Numbered from the stretch's first letter, positions 20,687 through 33,970 are shown. The stretch: 64,000 nucleotides of DNA from Persicaria tinctoria (GCA_037127255.1 JBANSL010000005.1:63115909-63179908), one strand, 5' to 3'. The notes: generated from the letters alone by a model not told the origin. Program-made: numbers and translations.

Positions 20687-23600
20687 TGATGCGGGACCAT
20701 CCAAGACACCTTCGGACACACCTATACTTAGGGATGGACCTGAGATTCGAGCTCGTGAGAATGATGTCATCCTCAAGAGGAAGAAGAAGGCTCCACCATG
20801 GGAGAAGGTCCAAAGGTGCAAGCTTGATGGGTCGTTCGTTTTTGGATTCGTTCAACAGTTTGACAGCTTTTTGACGTCTCAGTAAAATGAGTCGCACGAA
20901 GTCAATATTAATCGGATTTGGTCGTTCCATACCTTGTCGGAACGAGGACAAAGAGCTCTACAACTTTGATGTTGAAGGTTTTTCCAAATTCGACTTAGAG
21001 ACTGGCCGAAAATCACATTCTTTGAAGTTGTCACTGTTTTGACGGGAATTTGTTAAGTGTTGGAACTTTCTTTTATTGCTATTTTTAGAGACCTTATTTA
21101 CTTAAGTTATTTTAGGTAATTTAGGGGTTATTTTTAATTATTTTTTTAATTATTATTTTCCATCTAAATCAGCTCTAGGGTTATAAGTAACGGCTGATTC
21201 CATTGTAAAACATTAGACGTCTCTTTTAAGAAATTTCAGTTTGTGTGAAACACAATTGAGAGAAAATCAATCGACTCGAAGCGTGGCTCGTCGATTGCAA
21301 ATTGGTTCTTGATGTAACTTGGTTTGCTTTGAGTTCGTCAACCTCGCGAGAGCTTGGTGATCCAGGTAATCACAAGTCCCCTCCTTGTGCCTCCAAGTTG
21401 TCCGCTTGGTTGTGTAAGATTGTAGAGGCGGGCTTTATAGTCGTTGGTATTTGGTTCCTACCCTCTTAGAAGGCCTGGGGTCTTTGCCTCGTTCTATTTT
21501 AGTTCGAATCACCCATCTATCGGTCTTTAATTCATTATTTTGTCGAGTCTAAGTTGCTGCGTTTTGTTTCTTTCGTGTCGATATCGAGTTGTTGTTTGTT
21601 GTTCTTGAGTCGTTTGCTTCCGTTCTTGTCTTTGAGTCTTGATTGTCGAAGATCGGGCCATCCTACGGCTAACCCCGTATCAAATTGGCATCAGAGCTTT
21701 GGTTTCCGACATCAAAAGTTGTGTTTTTTGTTTCCCTAAACACAAAACCTACAAAAAAAATTGAGACTTTCTTAACTTGTTCTTGGTTTTTACTTCTTGC
21801 ATTTTTGAATTTGATTGCTACTAATCCTTGTTTGTGATTGTTGTGGTTGCCTTTAGCCCTAAACATATTCCAAGCCGAGACCGTAGCAACCATTGAAGCC
21901 GAGTGTGCCTTTTGATTCATCCGACAACAGTACTACGTGGTTGAATCACTTTTATCTATTTTATGTATTCGGCACTTTTCATTTCGGCTACGTTAGTTTT
22001 CATTCCAAGCCCACAAGAATCCAACCCTAGTTTGCTTTCTATCTTTTGATCTATCTTGTTCTATCTATTTTAATTGCCTAAATTAAATTCTTAATTTTTT
22101 TTTTGTGGTAGATATTATTGTTTTATCTATCATAAATTATAAAAGGCATAAGATAGTTTCACTTACCTAAGATAGCCAAACCTCCATTATATATATTTCA
22201 TCTGGGCTACATAAATTTTATTTTTCTTTCAGCATAGCTTAAATTTTCAAGAGTCCTTTTATTTCATAGATAGTTTCTTGCATTAGTCAAAAAAAAAAAA
22301 TTACATTCAAAGCTTAGTCCTAGAAGGATAAAATTCGCTAGGGGCAAAAGTAAGCTTTCAAAAAAAAAAAAAAAGAATTCTTGAGATCTAGTGCAAGAAC
22401 TTTCAAGGACCAATTTTGGTGAAATCCTATAGCCCTAGTCAAAAGTCTCAAACACATACCTCCCAAACCATAAAAAAGAAATTTTAACCCCTACCTTGCA
22501 ACTACAACATCCATACTAAGAGTTTGAATCAACAAGAGGTAAAAGTCCAAGTTTTTCTTTCTTTTCTTTTGTTATTTTGTTGTGTCGAGTGTGTTTCTGT
22601 ACTGCTCGAGTGCCCTCTTTGCAAGTGTCGAGTGTTGTGTCGAGTGCCTTTCCAGGTCTGGTCGAGTGTGTTTTGTACTGCTCGAGTGCTTCTCGAGTGT
22701 CTGCTTCTGCCGAGTTTCACACACATCCCGAGCCGAAACATCAAAGTACCGAGTCGATACCCCTTGGTTTCGAGTCGATAGTTGCTCTCTGTTGGATTTT
22801 TGTCGAGTCTCATACCAAGTCGAAACCCTTCATACCGAGTCGATACCCCAAAGTTCCGACTCGATATTGTGTTCTGTTGAGATTTTTCGGTTGTTGTTTC
22901 TTGACCTTTCTCTTGATCTCTTACCTTGTGTTGCTAAGTCTTTGCTTGAGTGTTGATTTGCCCAAAGCGGATTGCCCCAACAAGCTTGTCATGCCAATTC
23001 GAGTGAAGAGTGTGAGCGAAACACTTGCGATGTTATTTATTTTGTTAATCTTGACATAGTTTTGTGTTTTTTTTATTTGCGATGTCTCAGCAGGTTAACA
23101 ACCCGAACAATGGCAACAATGGCAACAATGACGACAATTCCGAAGCAACTGTCTCCGCCGCGGTGTTCAACAACACAATGAACACTCTTCACATCCACAT
23201 GAACACTCTTATGGAGACCTTGGCTAAGATAAATGAAAGATTGAAGGTACAAGAGCGTCGGTACGGCTTACCGGTACAACATACTGATTGTTCTTACCCC
23301 GTGCTTATTTCTTGTGTTGGCTCTAACACGGTGACCGGACGAAGAGTACCACCTAGAGATGAAGTGACATCTAATGAAAGGGAAGAAACTCATCCTATTT
23401 ATAATCAACTTAATGTTTCTCCTAGCATAGATATTCCGCTTGTTGATGAAATTAAAGAGCATGTTAATAATGATCAGGATTTTAGTTTACTTGCCTCTAA
23501 AGATGATTGCATTGAATATGAGCATGTTGATTCTTTGATTGTTCATAAAGTTTTAAGTGTTCAACCTATGTCTTGTGATGATAATCAAAGTGAAGATTTG

Positions 23601-24850
23601 TGTCATCCTAATTGCTTAGAAAAAGGCAAAATTTGTAATATGATCATTGATAGTGAAACTTGTTTTAATATTGCTAGCCTTGATATGATTGACAATCCAG
23701 CCTTGAAAAAGGACAAAAATTTGCTAGCATTGGATGGAAACTTAGAAATACATGAACAAGCTAAATTGCATATTTAATTAGAACCTTATGAAGATGCTAT
23801 GAAATATGAATTGTGCACTACTAAAGTTTCTTTTCTTGGTTTTGTAGAAAGCTCTAATGGTCTACAAGATGGCGAAGCCAAGATCAAATCCATCCAGAAG
23901 TGGTCAACCCATGCAACAATCGGCCTCGAGAGGAGTTTCCATTGGCATGAGGTATTTGATCCAGGAGCTCGTGTGGATGCATTTGCGGAATCTTATGCGA
24001 CCTTGGATTCGAGGTCGAATCCTTTTCAAGAAAGGGGGGATGATGCAGGACCATCCAAGACACCTTCGGACACACCTATACTTAGGGATGAACCTGAGAT
24101 TCGAGCTCGTGAGAATGATGTCATCCTCAAGAGGAAGAAGAAGGCTCCACCATGGGAGAAGGTCCAAAGGTGCAAGCTTGATGGGTCATTCGTTTTTGGA
24201 TTCGTTCAACAGTTTGACAGCTTTTTAACGTCTCAGTAAAATGAGTCGTAGTCGTACGAAGTCAATATTAATCGGATTCAATTGTGTCATACCTTGTCGG
24301 AACGAGGACGAAGAGATCTACAACTTTGATGTTGAAGGTTTTTCCAAATTCGACTTAGAGACTTGCCGAAAATCACATTCTTTGAAGCTGTCACTGTTTT
24401 TACGGGAATTTGTTAAGTGTTGGAACTTTCTTTTATTGCTATTTTTAGAGACCTTATTTACTTAAGTTATTTTAGGTAATTTAGGGGTTATTTTTAATTA
24501 TTCTTTTAATTATTATTTTCCATCTAAATCAGCCCTAGGGTTATAAGTAACGGCTGATTCCATTGTAAAACATTAGACGTCTCTTTTATGAAATTTCAGT
24601 TTGTGTGAAACACAATTGAGAGAAAGTCAATCGACTCGAAGCGTGGCTCGTCGATTGCAAATTGGTTCTTGATGTAACTTGGTTTGCTTTGAGTTTGTCA
24701 ACCTCGCGAGAGCTTGGTGATCCAGGTAATCACAAGTCCCCTCCTTGTGCCTCCAAGTTGTCCGCTTGGTTATGTAAGGTTGTAGAAGCGGGCTTTATAG
24801 TCGTTGGTATTTGGTTCCTACCCTCTTAGGAGGCCTGGGGTCTTTGCCTC
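20687..24850 (+). mobile_element. Ty3/gypsy deletion derivative (gypsy-2)
   Basis: 5' LTR 20687-21682 (996 bp; TGATGC...ATCA), primer-binding site TTGGCATCAGAGC at 21685-21697, polypurine tract AGAAAGGGGGGA at 24029-24040, and a 3' LTR beginning TGATGC at 24041. The 3' LTR matches for about 810 bp and is cut off at 24850, where unrelated sequence follows. By eye the LTRs are about 97% identical, with a 6-bp insertion. The internal region is only 2.36 kb and contains broken gag/protease/RT pieces, so the element is non-autonomous. 22585-22860 is rich in TCGAGT / CGAGTCGA words. Confidence 0.88.
23104..24040 (+). pseudogene. gypsy-2 remnant coding region (protease and RT fragments)
   Basis: The open frame starting in MSQQVNNPNNGNNGNN (ATG about 23082) runs to a stop at 23777. 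It ends with GKICNMIIDSETCFNIAS, which matches the gypsy aspartic protease active site (family CNVIIDGGSCTNVAS), but the Gly after Asp-Ser is Glu here, so activity is doubtful. After the stop, 23799 onward reads KVSFLGFVESSNGLQDGEAK and IKSIQKW, the end of a gypsy reverse transcriptase, followed directly by a tail that runs into the polypurine tract. Most of pol, including the RT catalytic part, RNase H and integrase, has been deleted. Confidence 0.75.
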
Positions 24851-26695
24851 ATTGGCTCAAACCGCAACGCACCGTACGTAGGTTGTGTGAGTGTTACAAC
24901 TTTCGATCTATTTATAACAGAAGCAATGTTTGGAAATAAGCGGCAACCTATCATTAAATCACTAATCATGAAGATATTAAAAGCAACCTTATCACAATAT
25001 AAAACAAGTAGCACCTTATAATTGAATCTCATCTCATTATAATTTTTAATTGGGGATAAAAAAGGCTCTAGTCAGCACTCAACATAATGTAGCATTTTTC
25101 CTTCTAACGTTATCTTTTCAGAGCATAACAATTCTCCAGATATTCTTTCTATTGAACATTTGGTGCTAAAATCAAAGAGTTGCAAAGTTTCAATTTCAAT
25201 AGAATGAACCAACCGCACTTGATTGAGAACTTGAATAATAGAAGTAGCATTCTCATACTTTCTCTCAAGCAGGAAACCCTACAAAGACAAGCAAGTTTTA
25301 TTTTTTTATTTTTGCAGTCAGAAGCTCCATCAAAAGATTCAATAAAGCAATGATATGGCATATACCCAAAAAACACAAGTGAAGAGACAACAAGAAGCTA
25401 ATCTTAATCTCAATAAAGCAAAGATAGGCTCCTGATTTCAGGACATCCATTAGGGAAAGGAATTGACTTATGGAAGGGATCACGCCCTAGCTTCTTCTGG
25501 TGGAGAGATCCCATTTTTTTGCATCCGTATTGGTCGGCTTGAACTGGACTCTAACCAACGCTTCTCCTTTCTGTGCAGATTCTCGAGTTGTTGCAGACAC
25601 AAGTGTTCCTATGTAGAGAAGTTTTATTCCGGGAAAGGAATGGCAAGCCGGTGCAAACTAGCAAATCTCTTTGATTTAAAATCGTAACTGGCAGCCTGAT
25701 CATTAGTATGACGAATGATTAGGTGATTAAAGGGAGGGTCAAAGCAATCAATATCAAGCTTCTATTTGGCATAATGTACTTTTGATCAATGCAATGTGCA
25801 ACTCAACTATCATAAATTCCACTAATCACATATTTACAAATGCACTCGAGAGATGATAAGCATATTGCAATTCAGTGCTATAAACATAAAAACCTCCTTG
25901 TATTTGGTGCCTGCATTTTCCTATGGTATAAGTCTGATGTTTCATTGAAATTAGATAGTGTATATATGAATAAAGAAAAGAACTAAAAAGGTTTGGACAA
26001 AGTGAAGAAACTCTAAAATGCTTACATTTAACCAAAAAATGCGTCACACGAGTTGCACTGCTATACACTTAGCAATTATATTCTAAGGGTATGCGCCGGT
26101 TAGCTCAATGAAACAACAAAGGTTGATTCTAATGTTAAACATAACCAATGCAAAGACTATAAACTTCTCATGGTTGATTATAATGATCACTGGAGAGAAA
26201 AGGTTCATTGCTGATATTTGCAATCTGTAAATCATAAACAAAAACATAAAATAACAAACAATTAAAAACCAGCAGAGGTCCCCAAATCTTAAGCATCCCA
26301 AAATTCAATCACAAAATTGAATATAGATTTCGTATGGGCTGAAGTTCTCTAATTCAATTTTCGATAAATTCGAACAAAAATAGCCATAATTTCTAGACAT
26401 ATTTGAATGGAAAAATTAAGCATATGTATAAACCAGAAAGACGAACCAACAACCAATTCAGAACAAATAGTGTGCAGAGAGAGGTCGAGGAGACTTACCG
26501 AGGTTGTGATTTAGGACACCAACGAGTTACAACACTGGCATCGGCACCATCACATGCACCCTTTCCTCGGCCGACGACAGGCACAACGCCTCCCGATTGT
26601 CAAAGAAGATGCGCTCAACCCTTACCGCCTGCGATGTAGGGCACCATTGAGTTACTGCAAGATGGTGAGGTTGACTGCTTTGGAGAGTGAGGGCA
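24851..26695. other. MULE-4 interior between gypsy-2 and CACTA-2
   Basis: AT-rich, with no long frame. A 74-aa frame at 25463-25687 and a GC-richer patch at 26470-26690 contain splice-like words on the minus strand (such as ACTTACC at 26493). This may be captured gene sequence read from the minus strand, but no family was recognised. Confidence 0.3.
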
Positions 26696-29600
26696 CACTA
26701 CAAAAAAAAAAAACAAATTAGCCACCCTTGGTAGCAACGGCAAAGATTTACCGTGGCCACTAGGTGGCAAAAAAACAAATTTATCACCCTTGGTAGCAAC
26801 GGCAGAGATATGCCGTGGCCATTGGGTGGGAAAAAAAAATTTCGCTATAAATAGTAGCAACGGCAAAGTTTGCCGTGGCTATTGAATCGATTTCTACTAC
26901 AACATAGCTACGGCTCGTCTGCCGTGGCAAAAAAAAAGCGTGTAAAAAAAACAAAACAAAACCTAACCTTTGTGTATAACAAAGCATCTGTCTCATTCTT
27001 CCACTCTCATACCCTTCAGATCTGAAAACCGGCCTCAACCCTAGCTCCTCGCACCTCGCACTTCAGATCTGAAAAACCCTTAACCCTCGCCCTTCTCACT
27101 TTCAGATCTCGGATCTGAAAACTCCCAACCCTCTCCCTCTCGACTCTCATATTCGTCCGCCCTTCATCCTTCCTCCTTCCTCCTTCCTCGTTCATCGTCG
27201 TCCACCACCACTGGAAGCTGTCCCGACACTTCGACCTCCCTATCCCTCGTCCTTCTTTCTCTCCGTATCATTGAAGGAGGGCGCTGCTCGACCTCTATTA
27301 TCACCGAATAACTCGATCTCGTCCACGGCCGACCAGGTCTCTTTAGCTTTACCTCGGGCTTTGCTCTCTCATGGCGGTGAGCCCCTTCGCGATCCCCTCT
27401 CCCGCTCGGCGTCTCTCTCCATTCCCGCTCGCACTCTTGATTTTGGCCAAACATGAGGTAATTTGGGCATGCTCTTCCTCTTTCTTCTATAATTCATTCA
27501 GATTTGTGGAAAATTAGTTTTTTTTTTATGCTCTTCGAATGCCTGGCCAGCTTATCCTCTCTTGTTTCTAAGTTTCCTAGGCTACGCATTTTGCGGCGGG
27601 TAAAGTGCTTAGGGGTGACTGACTATGGGTTGTAGCCTCTAATGGGCTGCACAAGCTAGACCTTCTTGTTGTAGAAGGCTGCCCCAGGGTTTCTAAAAGA
27701 GGTGTTATTGGCACCGCTAGATCAGTGTCATTTAAGCAAGATCTTTCGTGGATGCACTGATTGGTCTGATTCCCTCTCTCAGGTAATCGGATAACCAGGA
27801 CATTGTGTATTTGTGTTATGTATATTTATTTACCTTCCGCTAATCCCTCCTGGAAGAAGAATTGATTATTGATTATGTGCATCTCTTTATGAAGCCTTTG
27901 TTTGATAACTCATCAAAATTGTCCTTGTTATTTGTATATCCATTTCCCATAATAATATTAGTGAATCTAAATTAATTGCCTATTATGTTTGCTAAAATTT
28001 ATTGCTTATTATGTTTATGATCTTGCACTTTTGTGATGATATGTGGATTGGTGTCACTGATCTTGAATTATTTTGATTAGCATTTAGAAGTTTGAAAGAA
28101 CATGAACGCTATTGTTTATTAGACACACTTCGATCCTTCTTGGCAGATTTTCTTTCAAGTTATTAGACCTACTCATCATAGAGGACCTTAGGTTACTCAA
28201 TCATGAGCACAAAGCCATAAAGTGTTGAGGAAATAGTACAGTTAGTAAAGAACATGAAAAATCAATATCGAAGGAATGACATGGTTGGATACTAGGAAGT
28301 CTATCACTTAATAGGCTCCTTGTTCATTTTACACAGGATCAAGGGACTCTCATGGCTGTTAATTATCGATATGCCTTGAGTTCATTTTTTGCAGAAGTAA
28401 CTATATCTAGTGCATTTTTCAAGTGTGCAGAATTTTATAGTTAGAAACAGTATGTGTGATATTTGTAGGGTTTGTATAATTTCTCTGATCCACAGGAAGT
28501 CCAAACCTGCAAATGATTATTGATTCATAGCTCCAGTTGGCCACTGTTGGGAGCGACTATGGTGCAATTCGACATTAGCCAACAGCGTGATTCATGAACA
28601 TGGTAACTGGCGAGCCATACGGCAACGTGCTACCGAGGTGCGCTACTGTAACTTTCTTTTATTTTGCTCTTCTCCTGCCAGGCTGCCATTTCATAAGTCG
28701 TACTTTTTCTCATTAATGGATTACTTGTGAACCAAATCCTCATAACACTTGAAATGTGATCCATTTATATATACGATAAAATACATGATATATACAAACT
28801 GGTACACGAAACCTCATCACAGTTGCTATAAAAATTTCACTCTCTACTGTGTAAGAACAATTGAAGTGTTTGACCCTATTTACAGATCAACCAAAAACCA
28901 TTCGACTTCAGTTACGGGCTCCAGCTTAATTGTAATCTGATAGCTTGATTTATTCAGTTACGGGCCCCATTGTTTGATTGATTTCTTCTTCTTTAGTACT
29001 TTTGACTCAAATGGAAGATTGTTATCTGCAGCGAGTAACTTCTCATTCTAAGGAATTATATTTGTGAACTGGCCCAGTTTTGCTTCAACACGGCTTGTTT
29101 GTTCAACACCTTATTCTCTTAGGATTGATAACGCCGATAGGGATTGGATCATAAATTGAGTTACATTAACTTGGTTATTCATGGAAATCTGAAACGGAGT
29201 TGTTCTATTTGAAAGGAATGGTGATTGTATCAAATTGGTCTTAAACTTTTACTTCATGCTCCAAGTGTAGGAGTATAGGACTTTTGAGGTTTAGAGTTTA
29301 GTGGAAGGTATTGGGACTGAACATGAATATGAGATTTCTTTAATAGCAATTTTATTTTGGAAATAAAAGACCTCGGGTTTAGATTGTTATCTTCAGTCGA
29401 TCACTAAGATGAGTTAGCTTTTCCTTCACAGCTTTGGGTTCTTATAGTAAATAATACCCCTCTGCTTACTAAAGAATTTCCACTTTAATAGCAATTTTAT
29501 TTTGGAAATAAAAGACCTCAGGTTTAGATTGTTAGTGTTCATTTAGTAGTTACTTAAAGCACCTTCATTAGCACATGAGCACGAGAAATATAAAAAACAT

Positions 29601-30565
29601 TCAACGTTGTAAGATTTTTCATATAGCAATGCATCAAAAATATAAAACTTAAAAGGGACAGAATGCAATTGACAGTCTAACTGATATGCCTTAAATTTGT
29701 ATCCTTTTATTGCATGATGTGACATAAATTTGTAATAGCACTTTCATTTCTGATTTATGACTTAAATTTGTATCCTTTTATTTGTTATTAGCATTGTTAA
29801 GCATTGATCTTTTAAGTTGATGTTCAAGTATCTTTGGTTGGTATGATGAGTGTTTCATTTGTAACTATTGGTCTTGTTTTTGATATCCCTTCATTCTTAT
29901 TTTGTTTTCAAGGAAAATGCACATTTTTCATAGCCATTTATTCTTTAAGGCGCCCCTTTGGCATATTTTAGTCCATTTATTCTTTAAGGCGCCCCTTTGG
30001 CATATTTTGTATTGCAGTGAAATCAGTTGAAAGAACAAAAGATCTACGAATTAACTTTTGGAATTTGAGCTGCTGGCTGTTGTAGCTGGAAAGTTGCTTA
30101 AATAGCTCATCTGCTTCGAGCAATGCTGCTGTAGGGTAATCACGACATCAAAGATGTATTTAGAATAGATTAGCTTAATATGATTTCATTCTCTAGTAGA
30201 TTAGCTTAATTGTGTAATTTTACATTTACAATTTTACTGTTCAGCTGCTAGAGGAATGTATTTAAAATAGATTTTGTGGTGTATTAATTTTTTTTATAAA
30301 TATGGGACTTTTTAGCCCGGGTCTGAAGAATCTGGGCTAAAAAGTAGTGTTTTTTTTTATTTCCCTGAAATCATTTAGCAACGGCAACTTGCCGTGGCTA
30401 GCACTTTAGCCACGGCTATAGCCGTCGCTAATCTCTTTTGCCACCCCATGTTTCCCCACGGCTTGTTTCCCGTGGCTACAGCCGTGGCTAATACCCTTTG
30501 GCCACGACAAATGGACTTTTAGCCACGGCAAATAGCCGTTGCCAATATCTTTTTTTTTTGTAGTG
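26696..30565. mobile_element. CACTA element CACTA-2 (non-autonomous, 3.9 kb)
   Basis: Ends CACTACAAAAAAA (left) and its reverse complement (right); 3-bp duplication GCA at 26693-26695 and 30566-30568. Subterminal arrays of GCAACGGCAAA and its partner TTTGCCGTGGC alternate in both orientations at 26725-26930 and 30380-30545, typical TNPA-type binding arrays. The interior has a C/T-rich block (27000-27460) like the 5' leader and first exon of a captured gene (an open frame of 61 aa ending at 27456), followed by AT-rich intron-like DNA. A TTTAATAGCAATTTTATTTT block is duplicated near 29340 and 29485, and a TTCTTTAAGGCGCCCCTTTG block near 29942 and 29982. No transposase. Confidence 0.92.
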
Positions 30566-31413
30566 GCAGCAAGTTGGAGCCGGAGCCGGAGGCTGAGATA
30601 GGGCTAAGGTCGAAGGGTTGGTCGGCCTGCTCTTGGGGTCGAGCACGGGTTAAGACAGTTGAGGGAAACAATGGAGCCGGAGCCAGAGACTGATTGCGCC
30701 AGAGCGTGAGGGCAGCGACGAAGTCGGAGCCGGAGACTTAGGGCGGGCTAAGGTAGGAGCGTCCGGCGTCGGATGTTGTGTGTTTTGATTGGGGAATGGC
30801 GTTGTGTGTTGTGGTTAGGGATTGGGTCGGGGATAGTTGTTAGGGATTGAGATTGGGATTTTTTTTTAATTTCAGATTTTTTAATTATTTAATATAATTT
30901 AAAAATATAAGAAAAATGATAAATACAAAAAATATTTAACTTTTTTTTTCCTGATTTTTTGGGTGGTGGGTAATTTTGATAATTAAATAAGGTATATTTG
31001 CAAATTTTCATAAATTGATGCAATTGTTTTCAAACCTATGTATTTTTGCAAACCAATTATCATAGTGGGGTATTTAGTAGTAATTCCCCTTTCTTCAATT
31101 CCATTTTGTTCTTTTATTTTATGTTTTAATTATTAATTGCAGAAGGCGAGGGTATTTTTGATATTTTCAACATTATTTAATGGAACCCTAACGAATCTAT
31201 GGGGTGGGTGGTGTTTTGTAAACTTTTGTGTTTTAAATGGTGGGGGTATTTTTTATATTTTCAACATTATTTAATGGAACCCTAACGAATGTATGGGGTG
31301 GGTGGTGTTTTGTAAACTTTTGTGTTTTAAATAGTGGTTTACCGCAATTATGCTTTTAACGGGCGGTTTATTGCAAATGAGGTTATTTAAGGGTGGTTTA
31401 CTGCAATTTGGAC

Positions 31414-32303
31414 AAAAAAATAAATGAAGGATGTGAAACTCTATATGGCAAGTTGGAAATTAATGGAGATAAAAAAAAGAATTTTGTAAAAGATTGATAT
31501 GACAAGTTGGAAATTGAAAAACAATTAAGTTTTGGACAGTCGAATGGATTCAGGAGAGACAAGAATTGGGAAAAATCTTCCAAACACCTTGATCAATGAA
31601 CAAGAGACTGCTGAGTAATACATCGGGCCGGACAAAAATTGAGGAATTAAGGGTGTGTTTGGATTCCATTGCATTTTCATTATAATGCAATTATTTTACC
31701 TCGTTTTATATGTCTGTTTAGTTGTAAAAATAAAAATCTCGTAAAAACTGAGGTAAAACCGTAATTTAACCAAATAATCACATAAGTCGAAATAAAATAA
31801 TTTCATTTTAATTAATATATTGTTGGATCCAAAAATATTATAATTTAAACGCCTTAAAAATTTTGTTAACCAAACACCGCCTTATCATTTTGCATTATAA
31901 TGATAATGCATTTGGAATCCAAACACACCCTAAGAAAGATTTTCCTAAACATGGTCATAGATTACTAAATGTTAAAATACCAACAAATGAGATTGAAGAT
32001 AAAATGATCTATTGGAAAGTGACTCGGGATGGGTGGTTCACTACCTCATTTGCTCTTGCATCTCGGGTTTGAACATGCTACAAGAAAGTGATATCTAAAT
32101 TGAGTGCTTCCCAAAGATGAAAAACTTTCTTTGGAAATTGGTGATGAATGGAACCCCAATGAAGAAACGACTTACTGAAAAGGGTGTTGTAGTTCCCCTC
32201 TCATGTATTTTTTGTAATCACCCGGTGGAAGATGCATAACATATCTTTACCAAATGTAACCACTCCCTTGAGCTAATCATAAAATTTGACAAGGACATTG
32301 AAT
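31414..32303 (+). pseudogene. LINE-2 fragment B (zinc-binding RT region)
   Basis: Continues the LINE-1 ORF2 order after fragment A, with about 115 bp lost: KLMEIKK, then the equivalent of WQVGNGKTIRFW in broken frames, IPTNEIEDKMIYWKVTRDGW, a broken match to CPPKVKNFLWKNL, a match to CPLCSHPEED and finally LELIIKFDKDIE. Stops in all frames. It is split by a Tourist-like MITE and cut at 32303 by hAT-1. Confidence 0.85.
31651..31930. mobile_element. Tourist-like MITE (PIF/Harbinger type), 280 bp
   Basis: Terminal inverted repeat GGGTGTGTTTGGATTCCA(T/A) extends inward to TTATAATGCAA; 3-bp duplication TAA at 31648-31650 and 31931-31933. Removing it rejoins the LINE-2 sequence. Confidence 0.9.
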
Positions 32304-33003
32304 TAGGGGTGGCCCTAGGGTGGGGCGGGCGTAGGTTGTTGTCCTACCCTTCGACCCACGCGCCCCCGGAGTTTAAAAAAAATAAAAAATTCTTTATATA
32401 TATAGCAGTATTGTAATAAGTAAAACTATGATAAATATAGAATCAATTAATCTATTTTGCTTAGTTGGTTGGTGGGAAAGATGGAAAGTAAAATGAGAAC
32501 AAAGGTTGGGGTTCAATTCATACTAGTCTCCTTTTAAAAAAAAAATTCACCTCCCCAAAAAAGCTTTTTTATTTTTGTTCAACTTGCACTAAATTCTCTA
32601 TGTTTCTACCCCTTATTTAATTATATTCTCATTTCCCGACCTCCCTATTACACCAAAATTATCTAGCTATAACTAATTAAGGATGATTTGCATAGATATA
32701 CCAAAAAAATAACTTTGCAAAAATGTCAATGAGGGGTATAAATTGCAAGAGGGTGTCAAAATGTTAGATTTGGAAATAAAAATGTTACCTATCCAACCCT
32801 TACCCGGTTAAAAGAAGGAAGAATGACGTCAGGGCTCATTCACAACAAATTTGAAAGGGGGGCAAATGAGACGGTGACAAGTGGCTCAACTTAAGTTTTA
32901 ATTGTTTTAAACTAATTTTCAGCCATTTTTATTTGTTAAAATTAAAAATAAATTTATTTTTGAACTTAATTTAATTTTATCTATCTATAGACACATACTT
33001 TAT

Positions 33004-33405
33004 ATGTGTTTATGGAAAAAAATATTTCGAAGTAAAGTTGGGTCTACATCATATCTTGATCTCAATTTGGAGTATGACATGAATAACCATTTGTATGGCA
33101 AAAACAACAATTCAGCTGGCACGGAAATTCACACAACTGGCAAGATAAACCAGAAAACTTGGGCAGAACCGACAATCGTTGCTCCGAAGATGAAAGGTAA
33201 AGCTGTCGACGTGGACATGGAGGAGGGGGCAATGCTCATAGAGGAGAGCATGTCGTTTGGGCCCGTCGGAAGCAAGATAATGGAGACAAGCAGATACTCG
33301 TCTTGGGGAGAGTTCCTTTGCCAGAAGCGTCGGAGGACAAAAGCAAGCGTGGCGTGGCAAGGTGAAAAAATCGATGTCGAGTGGGATAACTCTTTTTTTG
33401 CGTAG
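33004..33405 (+). CDS. unrecognised 133-aa open frame in MULE-5
   Basis: Open from ATG 33004 to a stop at 33405, rich in charged residues (KGKAVDVDMEEGAMLIEES, then CQKRRRTKASVAWQ). No domain recognised. It may be an exon of the decayed MULE-5 cargo gene or a chance frame. The composition from about 33180 on is richer in G than its surroundings. Confidence 0.25.
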   Translation: MCLWKKIFRSKVGSTSYLDLNLEYDMNNHLYGKNNNSAGTEIHTTGKINQKTWAEPTIVAPKMKGKAVDVDMEEGAMLIEESMSFGPVGSKIMETSRYSSWGEFLCQKRRRTKASVAWQGEKIDVEWDNSFFA

Positions 33406-33815
33406 TCGAATGTAGTATTTTGTTAGTTTGCTTGTAACTCACTAACACTTTGGGGTTTTGGTTGCTTTGAATGTACATAACTGGTTGTTTAGTTTGCCAA
33501 CGATGCAAAAGACAAATGTATACGATTTTTTTGTTTACTAGCCAGTGTATGATTTTCCCTAGCCAATAAAATCAAAGTCTATGTTGATAAAAGAATAACC
33601 CCCTACATATTTTTATCTATCTCGGAAACTTCCCAACCTAAGAATATCGACCATTAAACCCAAACGAAATGCGTTATAACGAAACATTCACAACAACCAT
33701 CTATAATAAATATAAAAAAGTGCCCACAACATAACTTATCAGTCATCAAACACAAGTCATCCAAAAGGTGGAAACAATTAAATGTTTAACAAGTAAACCA
33801 AACACTATGAAGTAC

Positions 33816-33970
33816 TAAAGTTCTCTTCCAAAGCAGTTTCGAATGGCATCTTTGTGATCCTCCTCCTCAAAGTCCCGATTCCTTCCAGCACATTTGAGGC
33901 CGGTGATGAGGCAAAATTCATTGATGGAGAACCGGAGGAGTCGCCCCTGATCTCGTACCATGTCTTACAC
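33816..33970 (-). pseudogene. DUF1985 fragment
   Basis: The minus strand reads RFSINEFCLITGLKCAG followed by NRDFEEEDHKDAIRNCFGRE and a stop. The motif FS-x-x-EF-x-x-x-TGL-x-C is the core of DUF1985, a plant domain usually found N-terminal to a ULP1-like C48 peptidase in MULE-encoded proteins. The rest of the protein is not recognisable here. Confidence 0.7.

Larger units (their letters stand above)
19711..31089. mobile_element. MULE-4 nested in MULE-3
   Basis: Perfect 9-bp duplication TTTCTTCAA at 19702-19710 and 31090-31098. The inverted ends share AAATACACC / AAATACCCC and GGTTTGCAAAAGTATACAT / GGTTTGCAAAAATACATAGG. Its own sequence (19711-20686, 24851-26695 and 30566-31089, about 3.3 kb) carries no recognisable transposase. 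A GACAGGAT word recurs about seven times, with variants, at 20055-20430. It holds a gypsy derivative and CACTA-2. Confidence 0.8.
19004..31413. mobile_element. MULE-3 (12.4 kb including nested elements)
   Basis: Long terminal inverted repeats of about 120 bp: the left starts GCCAAATTGCAGGAAGCCAC, and the reverse complement of the right starts GTCCAAATTGCAGTAAACCA; both go on through AAAGCATAATTGC to TTTACAAAACACCACCC. Flanks AAAAAAGAAATG (left) and AAAAAATAAATG (right) differ at one base and fit a 9-11 bp duplication. The right terminal repeat carries a roughly 92-bp tandem duplication (about 31149-31334). The element's own sequence is only about 1 kb; the rest is MULE-4 and its contents. It is inserted in LINE-2. 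Confidence 0.8.

Noticed and set aside
20887..24465. Frames reading SRTKSILIGF in both gypsy-2 LTRs
   Set aside because: Conserved only because the LTRs are duplicates of each other; they lie in LTR sequence and have no domain.
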